In this document: positions 25,647 through 35,051 of the stretch, in pieces
Layout of the letters: each line of letters begins with the position of its first letter
Numbering within the stretch: the stretch's first letter is position 1
Assembly: GCF_003569745.1 (NCBI RefSeq)
Contig: NZ_AP018498.1
Location: 62,001-126,000, forward strand
Origin: Altererythrobacter sp. B11
Lineage (GTDB): Bacteria > Pseudomonadota > Alphaproteobacteria > Sphingomonadales > Sphingomonadaceae
Length of the DNA: 64,000 bases
Reading direction: 5' to 3'
Translations under genes and position numbers: made by a program
The notes under the pieces: model-generated
Databases searched by the model: none
Seen by the model: the letters and a program-made list of their open reading frames with translations, nothing else
What the model was told of the DNA's origin: nothing

Positions 25647-26996
25647 CTAACCTGTTACGCGTTTCCTCGTAGGCACGGAGGCGGGCGGCTTGCCCGCTTC
25701 GAGACGGCGGCTGGTGAGCAGGGGCGTGCGGACGCGATACCGTTCGGCGATTAGGGCCACCGTCACCATCAGCAGGATGTTCAGGGTGAAATCGGTGTTG
25801 AACAGCACCGATTCGGTCAGGCTGATGCCCGCCACGCCCACGATCATGGAGGAGAGCAGCGCCGTATCCTTCGGCGGAATGTGCCGGGCGAAGCATTTCA
25901 GCAGGGGGATCACCAGCGTGCTGCCCACCACCAGCACCAGGCCGGGCAGGCCGATGGAGGTCCACACATCCAGATAACCATTATGGCCCGTCAGGATGTT
26001 GCGCACCCAGTCTTCATGCGAGAGCGCATAGATCGGGCTGCGATCGCCCACGCCCCAGAAGGCGCCATATCCGGTGCCCAGCAGCCAGTGATCGTGCAGA
26101 TAGCGGGCCAGCGCCTCCCAGATCGCGCCGCGCCCGGTGAAGGCATCGGGATCGTGCAGCGCATTGCGGAAGGGGGCGATGATCCTGTCGTAGGACAGCG
26201 CCAGCCCGACGATGGCATAACCTGCAAGGGGCACGAGGAACACGCGAAAGCTGCGGTTGTAGAGCGCCACCACCCCGCAGGAGAGGGCGATGGCGAGGAT
26301 GCCGAGCGAGGTCTTCGACTGCGTCTTGTAGAGCAGGAAGACCGCCAGCAGGATCACCACCCCGCGCAGCACCAGATGGCGGCGGCGGAAGCGGCTGAAG
26401 GCGAAGAACAGCACGGTGACGAGGCAGAACTGCCCGCAGGCGTTCTTGTCGATGAACACGCCGCGCCAGGTGCCGCCATAGTTCTTCTCGGTCAGCACCG
26501 ACATATACTGCACGCCCACGCTGGGGATCAGCGTGCACACCACCAGCGACATGACCAGCGCCACCGCCAGCAGCACGCGCAAGGTGGAGATGCTCCGCTC
26601 GTAGCCGACCTGCCGCACGGTGAGGAAGGCGGTGAAGGTCACCGTGGTCAGCAGCGCGGCGCGGCGGATCGTATCTGCCGGGGAGATGGACCACACGACG
26701 CTCAGCCAGGTCCAGCCCAGCGCCACCACCAGGCTGGCGGGGAGGACCAGCAGCCGTGCCGGGTTCTTCCACGGCTGCGCAGCGACGAGGGCGAGGCCTA
26801 GCGCCCCGAGGAAGGCTGTCTGGTTGACCACGCTGCCCGCGCTGCCCGCCAGCGCCAGCGTGCCGCCGGCCAGCAGGAAATTGCCGAACAGCGCCATGGT
26901 GAGGAACAGGACCATCGCGGCAAGCGCCAGCGGATTGCCGCTCGATCGACGGAATGGAGGAACGTCTCCCACGGTCGGAGCGAAGCGGGAATTCAT
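25647..26996 (-). CDS. O-antigen ligase/Wzy-type polymerase family membrane protein (copy A)
   Basis: This encodes 449 residues with about 11-12 membrane helices. The long periplasmic loop holds the family region (TGRGAIWEALARYLHDH, GTGYGAFW, LTGHNGYLDVW), which carries conserved arginine and histidine residues used in glycan polymerisation or ligation. It shares local motifs with the copy at 29398 (TVRQ, SKTS-GILAIA, GTGYG/GWGYG, G-NGYLD/HSGYID). Its likely role is polymerising lipid-linked repeat units, or transferring EPS to an acceptor. The start ATG 26996 removes a less plausible N-terminal extension from 27095. Confidence 0.85.
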   Translation of the reverse strand: MNSRFAPTVGDVPPFRRSSGNPLALAAMVLFLTMALFGNFLLAGGTLALAGSAGSVVNQTAFLGALGLALVAAQPWKNPARLLVLPASLVVALGWTWLSVVWSISPADTIRRAALLTTVTFTAFLTVRQVGYERSISTLRVLLAVALVMSLVVCTLIPSVGVQYMSVLTEKNYGGTWRGVFIDKNACGQFCLVTVLFFAFSRFRRRHLVLRGVVILLAVFLLYKTQSKTSLGILAIALSCGVVALYNRSFRVFLVPLAGYAIVGLALSYDRIIAPFRNALHDPDAFTGRGAIWEALARYLHDHWLLGTGYGAFWGVGDRSPIYALSHEDWVRNILTGHNGYLDVWTSIGLPGLVLVVGSTLVIPLLKCFARHIPPKDTALLSSMIVGVAGISLTESVLFNTDFTLNILLMVTVALIAERYRVRTPLLTSRRLEAGKPPASVPTRKRVTG

Positions 26997-27159
26997 CCTG
27001 CAGCACGCATAATCGAAGCGGTCCTGTCCTTCAACGCGGGTCGCCCGCGGGATAGCACGTTTCCTCGCCCCAATTGCTAACGGCCCGTTAACCACTTCTC
27101 ATAACCGCATGGAGACCCTGTCTGCTGCACAAGCCTCCCCAGGCAGCGAGGAGGCTATC

Positions 27160-27948
27160 GTGCTGAACAGAGTCATCGCACTTGCGGCCGGGGTCGCCCT
27201 CGGACTGTCAGCCACGCCAGCGCTAGCATCACAGCAGCCGGCATTCATCCCCTTTGGCGAGACGGCGGATGCACCGGCGGGCTTTCTCGAAATGTGCGTG
27301 CGCGATGCCGCGCAATGCGCCGCACCCGGATCGCCTGCCCTCCCGCCCCATCGCGCGCCGGATCAGCTGGTGCCGCCGCCGATGATTCTGGCCGGATGCG
27401 TGGATGAATTCTTCGCCGGAGCAGGCGCCGAAGCATCCCCATACACTTGCACCGCCGGTGCAACGCCGCAGTATTTCCGCAGCGCCAGCCTTGTAGTGCC
27501 GGCCACCGCGACCCCCGCAGACCTGGATTTCAGCCCCCCACGGGCGGAACCCGACAGCCGGCAGCTGCCGAAGCTCGTTCGCGAGATCAATCAGCGGGTC
27601 AACCGCTCGGTCCGCCAGCGCAGCGACCTGCAGCTCTTCGGCGTCGACGAATACTGGCAGCCCGCCGGCTTGGGCGCCGACGCCTTCGGCGACTGCGAAG
27701 ACATCGCCCTGCAGAAGCGGGTCCAGCTGCTGCAGGAGGGCTTCGCTCCGGAGCGGCTGTTCCTGGCGGTGGTGTTCCGCAGCGGCGTCGGCCTGCACAC
27801 CGTGCTGGTCGCGCGGCTGGACGATGGCGACGTCGTGCTCGACAGCGCGACCGGGATCGTCTGGCCCTGGCAGGACACGCCCTACAGCTGGCTGCGCGTC
27901 CAGTCGCCCGACCAGCCGATGCAGTGGTATCGCGTGGCGGCCGGGTAA
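27160..27948 (+). CDS. LapG-like transglutaminase-type periplasmic cysteine protease
   Basis: This encodes 262 residues from GTG 27160, behind a strong GAGGAGG; the ATG at 27109 would precede the signal peptide and is less likely. A Sec signal ends at ALAS. The papain-like triad is visible: Cys179 in FGDCEDIA, His213 in GLHTVLV and Asp228 in VVLDSATG. These place it in the bacterial transglutaminase-like cysteine proteinase family. LapG cuts the adhesin LapA under c-di-GMP control; here the substrate is unknown, but an RTX-type secreted protein lies 15 kb away. It may be co-transcribed with the SleB-type gene downstream. Confidence 0.85.
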   Translation: MLNRVIALAAGVALGLSATPALASQQPAFIPFGETADAPAGFLEMCVRDAAQCAAPGSPALPPHRAPDQLVPPPMILAGCVDEFFAGAGAEASPYTCTAGATPQYFRSASLVVPATATPADLDFSPPRAEPDSRQLPKLVREINQRVNRSVRQRSDLQLFGVDEYWQPAGLGADAFGDCEDIALQKRVQLLQEGFAPERLFLAVVFRSGVGLHTVLVARLDDGDVVLDSATGIVWPWQDTPYSWLRVQSPDQPMQWYRVAAG

Positions 27949-28077
27949 CTCACCCCCGCCTTCCCTCTCGTCAGCGCAGCTTTGCTTGCCCGGGCCGGGC
28001 CATCTGCTATTGGCGCGCCGCAGCAATTCAGGTTCCCATCGGGCTTTTCGCGCGCCCCGGCAAGACGAGTGACGCCT

Positions 28078-29355
28078 ATGGATGCGGTTGAGCCGCCGCC
28101 CCTTCCCCGCCCTGCTCCTGAACCGCGAGCGGGCACCCTCTGGGCCATTCTCCTCCTCCTGATCCTCCTCATCGGAGGTGCAGTGGGCGGCGCCGTCGCC
28201 GCCTATATGGGCATCTTCGACAGCTATCTGTCCACGGCTCCGGCGGGCGGAGAGGGCCAGGCCGTCCTCGCCAGCGACGCTCCGCCGCCGCCGCCGGCCA
28301 TCGAGCCGGTCGAGTTCCTCGACCTCGCCCCCGAGACGGCGAAGGAAATCAACGACAGCGTTCCCTTCACCACGGAGCCCGTGCCCGCCGCGGCTCCGCT
28401 CAGCCTCATCTTCTCGACGCCCGAGGACCAGCAGCGCGCGGCGGACTGCCTCGCCGCCGCAGCCTGGTACGAGGCGGGCAACGACACGGTGGGCGAAAGT
28501 GCCGTGGTCCAGGTCGTGCTCAATCGCCTGCGCCACGCGGCCTTTCCCAAGACCGTGTGCGGCGTGGTGTTCCAGGGTTCGGAACGGCAGACGGGCTGCC
28601 AGTTCACCTTCACCTGTGACGGATCGATGATCCGGCGCAGGCCATCCGCGTCGGCGTGGCTGGCCGCCCAGTCCATCGCCCTCACCGGAATGCGCGGTGT
28701 CGTCTTCCCGCAGATCGGCTGGGCCACGCACTACCACACCGATCAGGTGGTGCCCAACTGGAGCTCCAGCGTGGACAAGGTCGCGGCCGTGAAGACGCAT
28801 CTGTTCTTCCGCTGGCGCGGCGCAAACGGCCGCCCCCGGGCCTTTCAGGCGCGCTATGGCGGCGGGGAGCCGATCGTGGCCGCCATGGCCGGCCTCTCGC
28901 CCGCGCATGGGGAGAAGACCGAAGCCGCAGATGATCCCGCACCGGTTTCCCTGGAAGCGGCACCGCTGACCGTCTCGGACGATCTGGCCGGCCAGGCGCC
29001 CGCCCAGCCGCCCCAGGTGAACCTGAGGGGCAGCACGCTGACGCGCGGCAACCGCGCCACCAATCTCTACGTGCTGCAGCTCGAGCCGGGCCAGCTTTCG
29101 GGATCGACGGCGCTGACAGGAGTGGAACTGTGCAAGGGGGTGCAAACCGCATGCACGGTCGCCGGCTTCGTGGGCCAGCCCGGCCGGGCGCTGGCCCAGT
29201 CGCTCGGCAAGGTCACCTTCCCCGACCGGAACCCCGATTTCTACTATTTCGTCGACCGGTCCCGCGGCCGGGAACGCGTGCTGTGGAACTGCAATCTGGT
29301 GAGCCGCACCGACCGGAGCCAGTGCCTTTCCGGCGCCTTCGAGGCGGAGGGCTGA
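28078..29355 (+). CDS. SleB-type cell wall hydrolase with N-terminal membrane anchor
   Basis: This encodes 425 residues. An N-terminal helix (about 18-42, LWAILLLLILLIGGAVGG) anchors it; a proline-rich linker follows; then the SleB/Hydrolase_2 domain around residues 115-260 with AAWYEAGNDTVGE (candidate catalytic glutamate), VVQVVLNRLRH and CQFTFTCDGS. A C-terminal part of about 120 residues has two cysteine pairs. It probably cleaves peptidoglycan and may open the wall for EPS or envelope assembly. ATG 28078 is preceded by a weak GAG signal; a TTG-type start at 27982 would add unrelated residues. Confidence 0.85.
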   Translation: MDAVEPPPLPRPAPEPRAGTLWAILLLLILLIGGAVGGAVAAYMGIFDSYLSTAPAGGEGQAVLASDAPPPPPAIEPVEFLDLAPETAKEINDSVPFTTEPVPAAAPLSLIFSTPEDQQRAADCLAAAAWYEAGNDTVGESAVVQVVLNRLRHAAFPKTVCGVVFQGSERQTGCQFTFTCDGSMIRRRPSASAWLAAQSIALTGMRGVVFPQIGWATHYHTDQVVPNWSSSVDKVAAVKTHLFFRWRGANGRPRAFQARYGGGEPIVAAMAGLSPAHGEKTEAADDPAPVSLEAAPLTVSDDLAGQAPAQPPQVNLRGSTLTRGNRATNLYVLQLEPGQLSGSTALTGVELCKGVQTACTVAGFVGQPGRALAQSLGKVTFPDRNPDFYYFVDRSRGRERVLWNCNLVSRTDRSQCLSGAFEAEG

Positions 29356-29397
29356 CCGCGCAGCCGACGCGCTTACGCGACCCCTCGACCGGCGCGC

Positions 29398-30750
29398 TTA
29401 AGGCGCCGTCTTGGGCAGCGAACGGGAGGCAGCTTGCGGAGCCATCCGCCGGCCCCGCCGCCGCACCGCGGACCGGTCTGCCCACGGGCCGGTTTCCTGC
29501 CAGATCAGCGCAAGCGTGAAGCACAGCGCTACCTCAATGATCTCGTCGCGGTAGAACAGGCTCGTCTCGGTCAGATTGTGGCCTGCGCAGAACAGCAGCA
29601 GGGCCAGCAGCAGAGCGCCGGCTCCGCGAGAGATCCGATGGCTGGTCAACAGCTTGATCACCGGCCACACGATCGCGCCTGCGACCACCAGAACCAGCCC
29701 CGGAATGCCCAACTGCACGAGCAGGTCGATATAGCCGCTATGGGCGGTTCCGACCGTGGTCACCCAGTCATCGGTATAGCGATTGATCGCCGTGTTGGCG
29801 CCTGTGTTCCAGAAACCGCCGTAGCCCCAGCCGTACCAGACCTTGTCGCGGATCGACTCAAGCGAGACCTCCCAGATGCGCACGCGGCCGGTGAACCCCG
29901 CGGGATCTCCGAACGGCGCGGATATCTCCTGCCAGTAGACGATGGCCAGCAGGTACAGCGCCGCCGCGCCGATGCAGAACAGCGGAATCAGCAGCACGCG
30001 ATAGGCGGGATTGTAGCGGATGTAGATCCAGCCGCAGAATGTCGCGATCGCGAGAATGCCCATCGATGTCTTGGACATCGACATATGCAGGCAGAACAGG
30101 GCAGCAAGGATGATACCCCATCGCAACACGGGTTTCATTTTGCCGGGGTCGAAAAGGAAGACGATCACCGCAAATGCGCTGACGGAACCCACGTGGTTCT
30201 TGTGCATCATGATCCCGCGCCACGCGCCCACCAGCGCCTTGTCGCTCTCCGTCGCGGCCTGGTGCACGCCGAAGCTGGGGAATGCCAGCGCGGCCACATA
30301 ATTGGCGACGAGGCAGATGACGACCATGATGCGGATCGCCTTCAGCGTTTCCTGGTAGGTGGACTGCCGCACGGTGAGGAAGATCGTCCACATCGCCAGC
30401 GTCGTCAGCGAGATTCGCCGCAGGGAGATGGAAAAATTGTACGACCAGGCAAGGCTAAGCCAGCACCACGCCAGCGCCACTGTGAGCGCGAGAGGGATCA
30501 CGAACAGCCGCTCCGGCCGCGCCCAGGGGCGGGCGTTGGCCACTGCCAGCACGGCAAGGAGAATATAGGCGGCCTGCCGCACCGGGCTGCCTTCGCCGGT
30601 GAACGGCGCGGGCTTGTAGCTGATCACCGGCCCCAGGAAGGTCACCGCGAGCAGCAACAGGGAGAGCAATGCACCGATCGCCTGCGTGCGCGTCAGCCCG
30701 GCGGACGGGCCGGTAGCGCCAAGAGCGGGTGTGGAAAAAACGCTAGCCAT
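29398..30750 (-). CDS. O-antigen ligase/Wzy-type polymerase family membrane protein (copy B)
   Basis: This encodes 450 residues with about 11 membrane helices. It is a paralogue of copy A at 25647 by shared local motifs: FLTVRQ, SMSKTSMGILAIA, GFTGRVRIWEVS, GWGYGGFWNTG and AHSGYIDLL. Either could be the polymerase and the other a ligase or a second polymerase for a different glycan. TTG 30753 directly precedes the chosen ATG. It is transcribed toward SleB, with tail-to-tail convergence. Confidence 0.85.
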   Translation of the reverse strand: MASVFSTPALGATGPSAGLTRTQAIGALLSLLLLAVTFLGPVISYKPAPFTGEGSPVRQAAYILLAVLAVANARPWARPERLFVIPLALTVALAWCWLSLAWSYNFSISLRRISLTTLAMWTIFLTVRQSTYQETLKAIRIMVVICLVANYVAALAFPSFGVHQAATESDKALVGAWRGIMMHKNHVGSVSAFAVIVFLFDPGKMKPVLRWGIILAALFCLHMSMSKTSMGILAIATFCGWIYIRYNPAYRVLLIPLFCIGAAALYLLAIVYWQEISAPFGDPAGFTGRVRIWEVSLESIRDKVWYGWGYGGFWNTGANTAINRYTDDWVTTVGTAHSGYIDLLVQLGIPGLVLVVAGAIVWPVIKLLTSHRISRGAGALLLALLLFCAGHNLTETSLFYRDEIIEVALCFTLALIWQETGPWADRSAVRRRGRRMAPQAASRSLPKTAP

Positions 30751-31031
30751 CAAGCTGTTCCGAATCGTCCGTGGACGCAGCGCGCCAAAGGTGGAACGTC
30801 ATCATGCCGGATGCCATTCGCACAAATTCCTTAATGCTCCCAGCGCTGTATTGGTGCGCCCGACGAAGGCAACCGTCCGCCCCGGGAAGCTGCCGGGATA
30901 GCCCGACGGCCGGGAGAGGCCAAGGAGAGGATTGTTACGGCCCCGATTCCGCACAGATTTCGTCACGACGTGGCGACCGGAGCGAGCCGATCGCGCCGCC
31001 CCTCGCAGGCTCACATGGAAACCTTCGCCCC

Positions 31032-32159
31032 TCACATCAGCAGGCGCTCGTACGCATCGATCATCGCATCGAAAGTCGCCTCCGCCCCCAGCTTCAGCGA
31101 CAGCTGTGACAGGCGCGCATATTCTTCGGGATCGCCAAGCACGCTGTCGATCGTGCGAGCCAGGCCATCGGCGTCCGCAATTCCCACCGATCGGCCGCAC
31201 AGCGTGCCATCGGCAGCGGTGATCCCCTCTATCTGCACGGGAACGTCAGACACGATGAGCGGAAGCCCCAGCTTCGCGGCTTCTACCAGCGCTAGGCTGT
31301 GCCCTTCGAACAGGCTGACTTGTGCGAAAACCTCTCCGGCCGCGAGGGCGGCAAGCGCCTCCTTCCGGGTCCGATGGCCGAGGAAATGGACATTCTCCTC
31401 GGCGCCGACCTCCTTGCGCAGGGCCAGCAGGGCTTCCCGGTCAGGACCGTCGCCCACGATGTTGAAGGTGACGTCCTTCAGCTTGCCCGCGGCGCGGATC
31501 AACAGCGGATAGTTCTTCTGTTCGGCAAGCCGGCCCGTCGCGACGACGATTCGGTTCGCGGCGGGGCGTGGAAGCGCCGCTTCGGCCAGCCCGACGATAT
31601 AATCCTCCACGCCGGGCGGCAGCGCATTGTGAATGGTGATTCGCTTGTTCCGATAGGCGCGCGATTTGCCTGCAAGCGAATCGGAAACCGTGTTCGAAAC
31701 GCTCACCACCGCCTTTACGCTGGGGAGCGAGCCCGCAACGCCGTCCACGAAATCCAGCGCGGGATTATGCGTCTGCACCGGGGAGTGGTGCGAGGTCACC
31801 ACCTTCGTCCCGTTGCCCGCCAGCGCCGCGCAGACGCTTGCCAGGACGTTGGCAGCGGGCATGGCGGTGAAAACGATCTTCGGCCGGTCGCGCCGCAGGC
31901 GGCGGATGAGCGCCCACACCAGGCGCACCATGCCCAGAATGTTCGTGGGGCGGCGCTCCACAATATAGTTCCACGGCAGATGGTCGGCCGTCTCGCGTAC
32001 CGTGGCCCGATAGGGATAGAGTGCCGCCAGCGTCACCTGGTGGCCGCGCGCCGCCAGGCCCTCGGCGAGATTGGCCCAGATCTCCTGCGCGCCGCCCGCG
32101 GAAGAATGAGACACCAGCACCATCACGGAAGAGGTTTCGGCCAAACGCTCGGTCGTCAT
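31032..32159 (-). CDS. GT4 family glycosyltransferase
   Basis: This encodes 375 residues and belongs to the GT-B fold GT4 group. The N-terminal SSAGGAQEIWANLAEGLAARGH binds acceptor; the C-terminal half has GDGPDREALLALRKE and the EGHSLALVEAAKLGLP donor site (EX7E type). It adds one sugar to the lipid-linked repeat unit on the cytoplasmic face. ATG 32159 has AAGGGG upstream; an ATG at 32186 extends it. It is divergent from the Wza-like gene. Confidence 0.9.
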   Translation of the reverse strand: MTTERLAETSSVMVLVSHSSAGGAQEIWANLAEGLAARGHQVTLAALYPYRATVRETADHLPWNYIVERRPTNILGMVRLVWALIRRLRRDRPKIVFTAMPAANVLASVCAALAGNGTKVVTSHHSPVQTHNPALDFVDGVAGSLPSVKAVVSVSNTVSDSLAGKSRAYRNKRITIHNALPPGVEDYIVGLAEAALPRPAANRIVVATGRLAEQKNYPLLIRAAGKLKDVTFNIVGDGPDREALLALRKEVGAEENVHFLGHRTRKEALAALAAGEVFAQVSLFEGHSLALVEAAKLGLPLIVSDVPVQIEGITAADGTLCGRSVGIADADGLARTIDSVLGDPEEYARLSQLSLKLGAEATFDAMIDAYERLLM

Positions 32160-32459
32160 ATCGGAACACCCCTTTGACAGCGCCATCTTGCTGCGTTGGC
32201 GGCAATGCCCACACGGACCGCCCTTTTCAACGGCGCTGGCCGGAGGATCGGGACATTTATGTGAAGCGTCGCATCCAAGGACGGATCATAGGCCGTTGGC
32301 TGCTGCGCGGGCCACCCTGCGGCTTTTCCTTTTGCCGGCTGCATTTAGGGGAGACGGCAGGGCGACACTGTGCCAAGACGGAACAGCGTGAGGCTCCGCT
32401 TGCCCCTATTCAGCGCATGGGTTAACTGGCGCCGATCCTGAATTAAGAGATATTAACCA
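32160..32459. promoter_or_regulatory. Divergent promoter region of the export/chain-length operon
   Basis: About 300 bases between the GT4 gene and the Wza-like gene. The right part is AT-rich (GAATTAAGAGATATTAACCAATG at the start codon, 32438-32462). No specific operator is recognised. Confidence 0.45.
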
Positions 32460-33032
32460 ATGAAGCTCAACCTGCTGATTGCCGCTCTGCTGGCACTCGT
32501 GCTGGCGGCCTGCGCTCCGAACGCGGTGCTCGCGCCGGGGGACCGCGTGGCCTCTACCGCCACTGCGGTGGAAACCGATTATCAGCTGGGTGTCGGCGAT
32601 CGCATAAAGGTTAATGTTTACAACGAGCCTGCCCTTTCCGGTGAGTTCGCAGTAAACGATGCGGGTAATGTATCCTTTCCGCTGATCGGCGATGTCCGTG
32701 CCGCAGGCACCACTCCCAGCGAAGTGGCCCGGGTGGTGCAGACGAAGCTCGCCGATGGGTATCTTCGCGATCCCAAGGTGAGCGTGGAGGTGGCGGTCTA
32801 TCGCCCCTATTACATCCTGGGCGAGGTGAAGGCCCCCGGGCAGTATCCCTACGCCAGCGGCCTGACAGTGGTGAATGCGGTGGCGACGGCGCAGGGCTTC
32901 ACGCCGCGCGCGCAGAAGGGCGTCGTGTTCATCCGCAAATTCGGCGAAGACACTGAAAAGCCTTATGAACTTACCCCGGACCTGAAGGTTTTCCCGGGGG
33001 ACACGATCCGTTTCGGAGAGCGGTATTTCTGA
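32460..33032 (+). CDS. Wza-like polysaccharide export lipoprotein
   Basis: This encodes 190 residues. A lipobox ends at Cys18 (LAAC). The first half is a PES (poly_export) domain starting YQLGVGDRIKVNVYNEPALSGEF; the second is a SLBB-type segment with YYILGEVKAPGQYPYASGLTVVNAVA. It is shorter than E. coli Wza (359) and lacks the transmembrane helix barrel end, like GelD/DpsD of sphingan systems. It would form the outer-membrane exit together with the barrel protein encoded downstream. Confidence 0.92.
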   Translation: MKLNLLIAALLALVLAACAPNAVLAPGDRVASTATAVETDYQLGVGDRIKVNVYNEPALSGEFAVNDAGNVSFPLIGDVRAAGTTPSEVARVVQTKLADGYLRDPKVSVEVAVYRPYYILGEVKAPGQYPYASGLTVVNAVATAQGFTPRAQKGVVFIRKFGEDTEKPYELTPDLKVFPGDTIRFGERYF

Positions 33033-33129
33033 CCGCTTGCCGGGCGAAATGCTGAACCAGTCGTGCTCGCCGCTCTGCCGGAGTGGCGGGCGCTTCAAGA
33101 AACCGGGTTAACAGAAGGGAGGACGCATA

Positions 33130-33633
33130 ATGAATAAGAGTCGGCTTTCGGGCGGAACGCTCTCGCGGAGCGCCATCGTCCTCGCTGTTTGTCTCGCATC
33201 TGCAGCGGGCAATGCGCAGGTGCGCCGCTCGCCTAACCTGTTCGAGAACTGTCCGCAGCTCACGCGGCTGTCCGCGAGCGAGCAGGAAGCGCAAGTGCAG
33301 GCGCTCGCCGCATCCATTCGTGCGGAGCTCAACCAGCTTCCCGCCACCGCCTCGGCGCAGGATGTGGAGGCCGCCATCGCCTTTGCCTTCAGCCAGGCCA
33401 ATGCGCCCGCCGAGATTGCTCAGCGCGCACTGACCGCGCTGGAAAGCAATCCCAACCTTTCCAACAATGTCCGCCGGGCGCTGGTAAATGCGCGGCTCGC
33501 GCTTGCCGATTGCCAGGGCGGCATCGGCACCGCGGCCATCGGCCAGGCCGGCGCGGGAGCGGGAGGATTCTTCTCCTCCTCCCCCATAATCGGAGTCGGT
33601 GGCGGCGGATCGTCGAACTACACCAGCCAATAA
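33130..33633 (+). CDS. Secreted hypothetical protein of the EPS operon
   Basis: This encodes 167 residues with GGGAGG before the ATG. A Sec signal peptide ends near NAQ. The mature part begins RRSPNLFENCPQL and has helices rich in alanine and glutamine (ALAASIRAELNQLP, AQDVEAAIAFAFSQ), then two cysteines and a glycine/serine-rich tail ending SSNYTSQ. I do not recognise the family. Its place between the export lipoprotein and the barrel protein suggests a periplasmic accessory. Confidence 0.72.
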   Translation: MNKSRLSGGTLSRSAIVLAVCLASAAGNAQVRRSPNLFENCPQLTRLSASEQEAQVQALAASIRAELNQLPATASAQDVEAAIAFAFSQANAPAEIAQRALTALESNPNLSNNVRRALVNARLALADCQGGIGTAAIGQAGAGAGGFFSSSPIIGVGGGGSSNYTSQ

Positions 33634-33697
33634 GCCTGAACTTGAGGGGGGCCTGAACGCATCAGACCGAACGAACCTTCAGAATTCGGAGTCCGGA

Positions 33698-35008
33698 ATG
33701 CGATCACTTACTTTCGCTGTGTCGATCTCGGTTTGCGCCGTGATTGCTCATTCATCACCCGCCCTGGCCCAGGAATGGGGGCAGGACGAAACCGTCATCG
33801 TTCCGCGCGCTGTCGAGCTCGACTATGATCGGGGCCGCAACGTCAGCGTGACCGAGCGCCCGCGGCCGGATTACGAGCCGCAGGGCATCCGGACCGGTGG
33901 CTTCCTCGTCTATCCCCGCATCGAGGCCGGGCTCGGCTACACCGATAACGCCTTTCGTACCGAAACGGACGAGAAGTCGGATGGATATGCGTCGTTCAGC
34001 CCCTCGGTGATGGCGCGCTCGGACTGGTCGCGGCACGCCATCCAGCTGGGCGCGGGCGGCCGTTTCCGGCGATACTTCGACTCCACCGCCCGCAATGAGG
34101 ACGGATTCTACGTCAACGGCCTCGGCCGGGCGGACCTCGGCGAATCGCTGGCGATCACCGCCGAAGGGCGCGCCGGGCGGATCTATGAGTCTCCCTTCAC
34201 GGCCGGCACTGACGCCGCACTCGTCGGCATTTCCAGCTATGACTACAATCTGGAAAGCCTGCGCGCCGCGCTGACGCTCAACCGCAACAAGATCTCGCTC
34301 GGCTATTCGCGCTCCGAATACGATTTCAACCGTATCGACGTGGGCAGCTCGACCTTCATTGACCAGTCGGACCGCGACCGGGTGATCGACAGCGTGGTCG
34401 GCCAGGTCGAACATGCGATCTCGCCCGACACGGCGCTGTTCGGCCAGCTGAGCTATGCACACACGGATTACGACCGGCCCCTGCTCACCGGCGCGGCTAA
34501 CCGCGATTCGGACGGCTACCGGGTGCTCGCCGGCGTGCACATGGATCTTTCCGCGCTGCTGCGCGGCTCCATTGGCGTCGGGTATACCTGGCGCAGCTTC
34601 GATGATCCGGTCTATTCTGACGTGGACGGTTTCTCGGCCGAAGCGACGATCGAGTATTTCGCCTCCGCGCTGACCACCGTCAGCCTGGGCGCGCGGCGTG
34701 TGCTGGAGGATTCGAACTTCGCCACCATCGGTGCCTATTTCGACAACCGTGCCATTGTCCGCGTCGACCACGAATTGCTGCAGAACCTGATCCTGGATGC
34801 ATCGGCATCCTATGCTCGTCAGAACTATATCGCATCGGCGCGGAAGAACGACGTCTTCCAGGGGTCTGCCGGCGCGCGCTATCTGATGACGCGCAATCTC
34901 GAGTCCCGTTTTGATGCAACATATTCAAATCGTAAGCGTGGCGGGCCCGATTACGATGGTGATCTCGACGAATTCCGTGTCGCTGCGTCGATGATCTTGA
35001 AGTACTGA
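33698..35008 (+). CDS. Outer-membrane beta-barrel protein of the EPS export operon
   Basis: This encodes 436 residues from ATG 33698, with CGGAG upstream; an ATG-like start at 33599 overlaps the previous gene. A signal peptide ends at ALAQ. The mature protein has many alternating strands (LVYPRIEAGLGYTDNAF, GYTWRSFDDPVYSDVDGF, ARYLMTRNLESRFDATYSN) and ends with an aromatic/hydrophobic MILKY, a barrel insertion signal. It fits outer-membrane barrel proteins found with Wza-type lipoproteins in sphingomonad EPS loci. It probably forms the outer-membrane channel. Confidence 0.8.
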   Translation: MRSLTFAVSISVCAVIAHSSPALAQEWGQDETVIVPRAVELDYDRGRNVSVTERPRPDYEPQGIRTGGFLVYPRIEAGLGYTDNAFRTETDEKSDGYASFSPSVMARSDWSRHAIQLGAGGRFRRYFDSTARNEDGFYVNGLGRADLGESLAITAEGRAGRIYESPFTAGTDAALVGISSYDYNLESLRAALTLNRNKISLGYSRSEYDFNRIDVGSSTFIDQSDRDRVIDSVVGQVEHAISPDTALFGQLSYAHTDYDRPLLTGAANRDSDGYRVLAGVHMDLSALLRGSIGVGYTWRSFDDPVYSDVDGFSAEATIEYFASALTTVSLGARRVLEDSNFATIGAYFDNRAIVRVDHELLQNLILDASASYARQNYIASARKNDVFQGSAGARYLMTRNLESRFDATYSNRKRGGPDYDGDLDEFRVAASMILKY

Positions 35009-35051
35009 GAGTTCGATGCTGCAGCGCAGCAATGATTCGTAAGAGGGCCGC

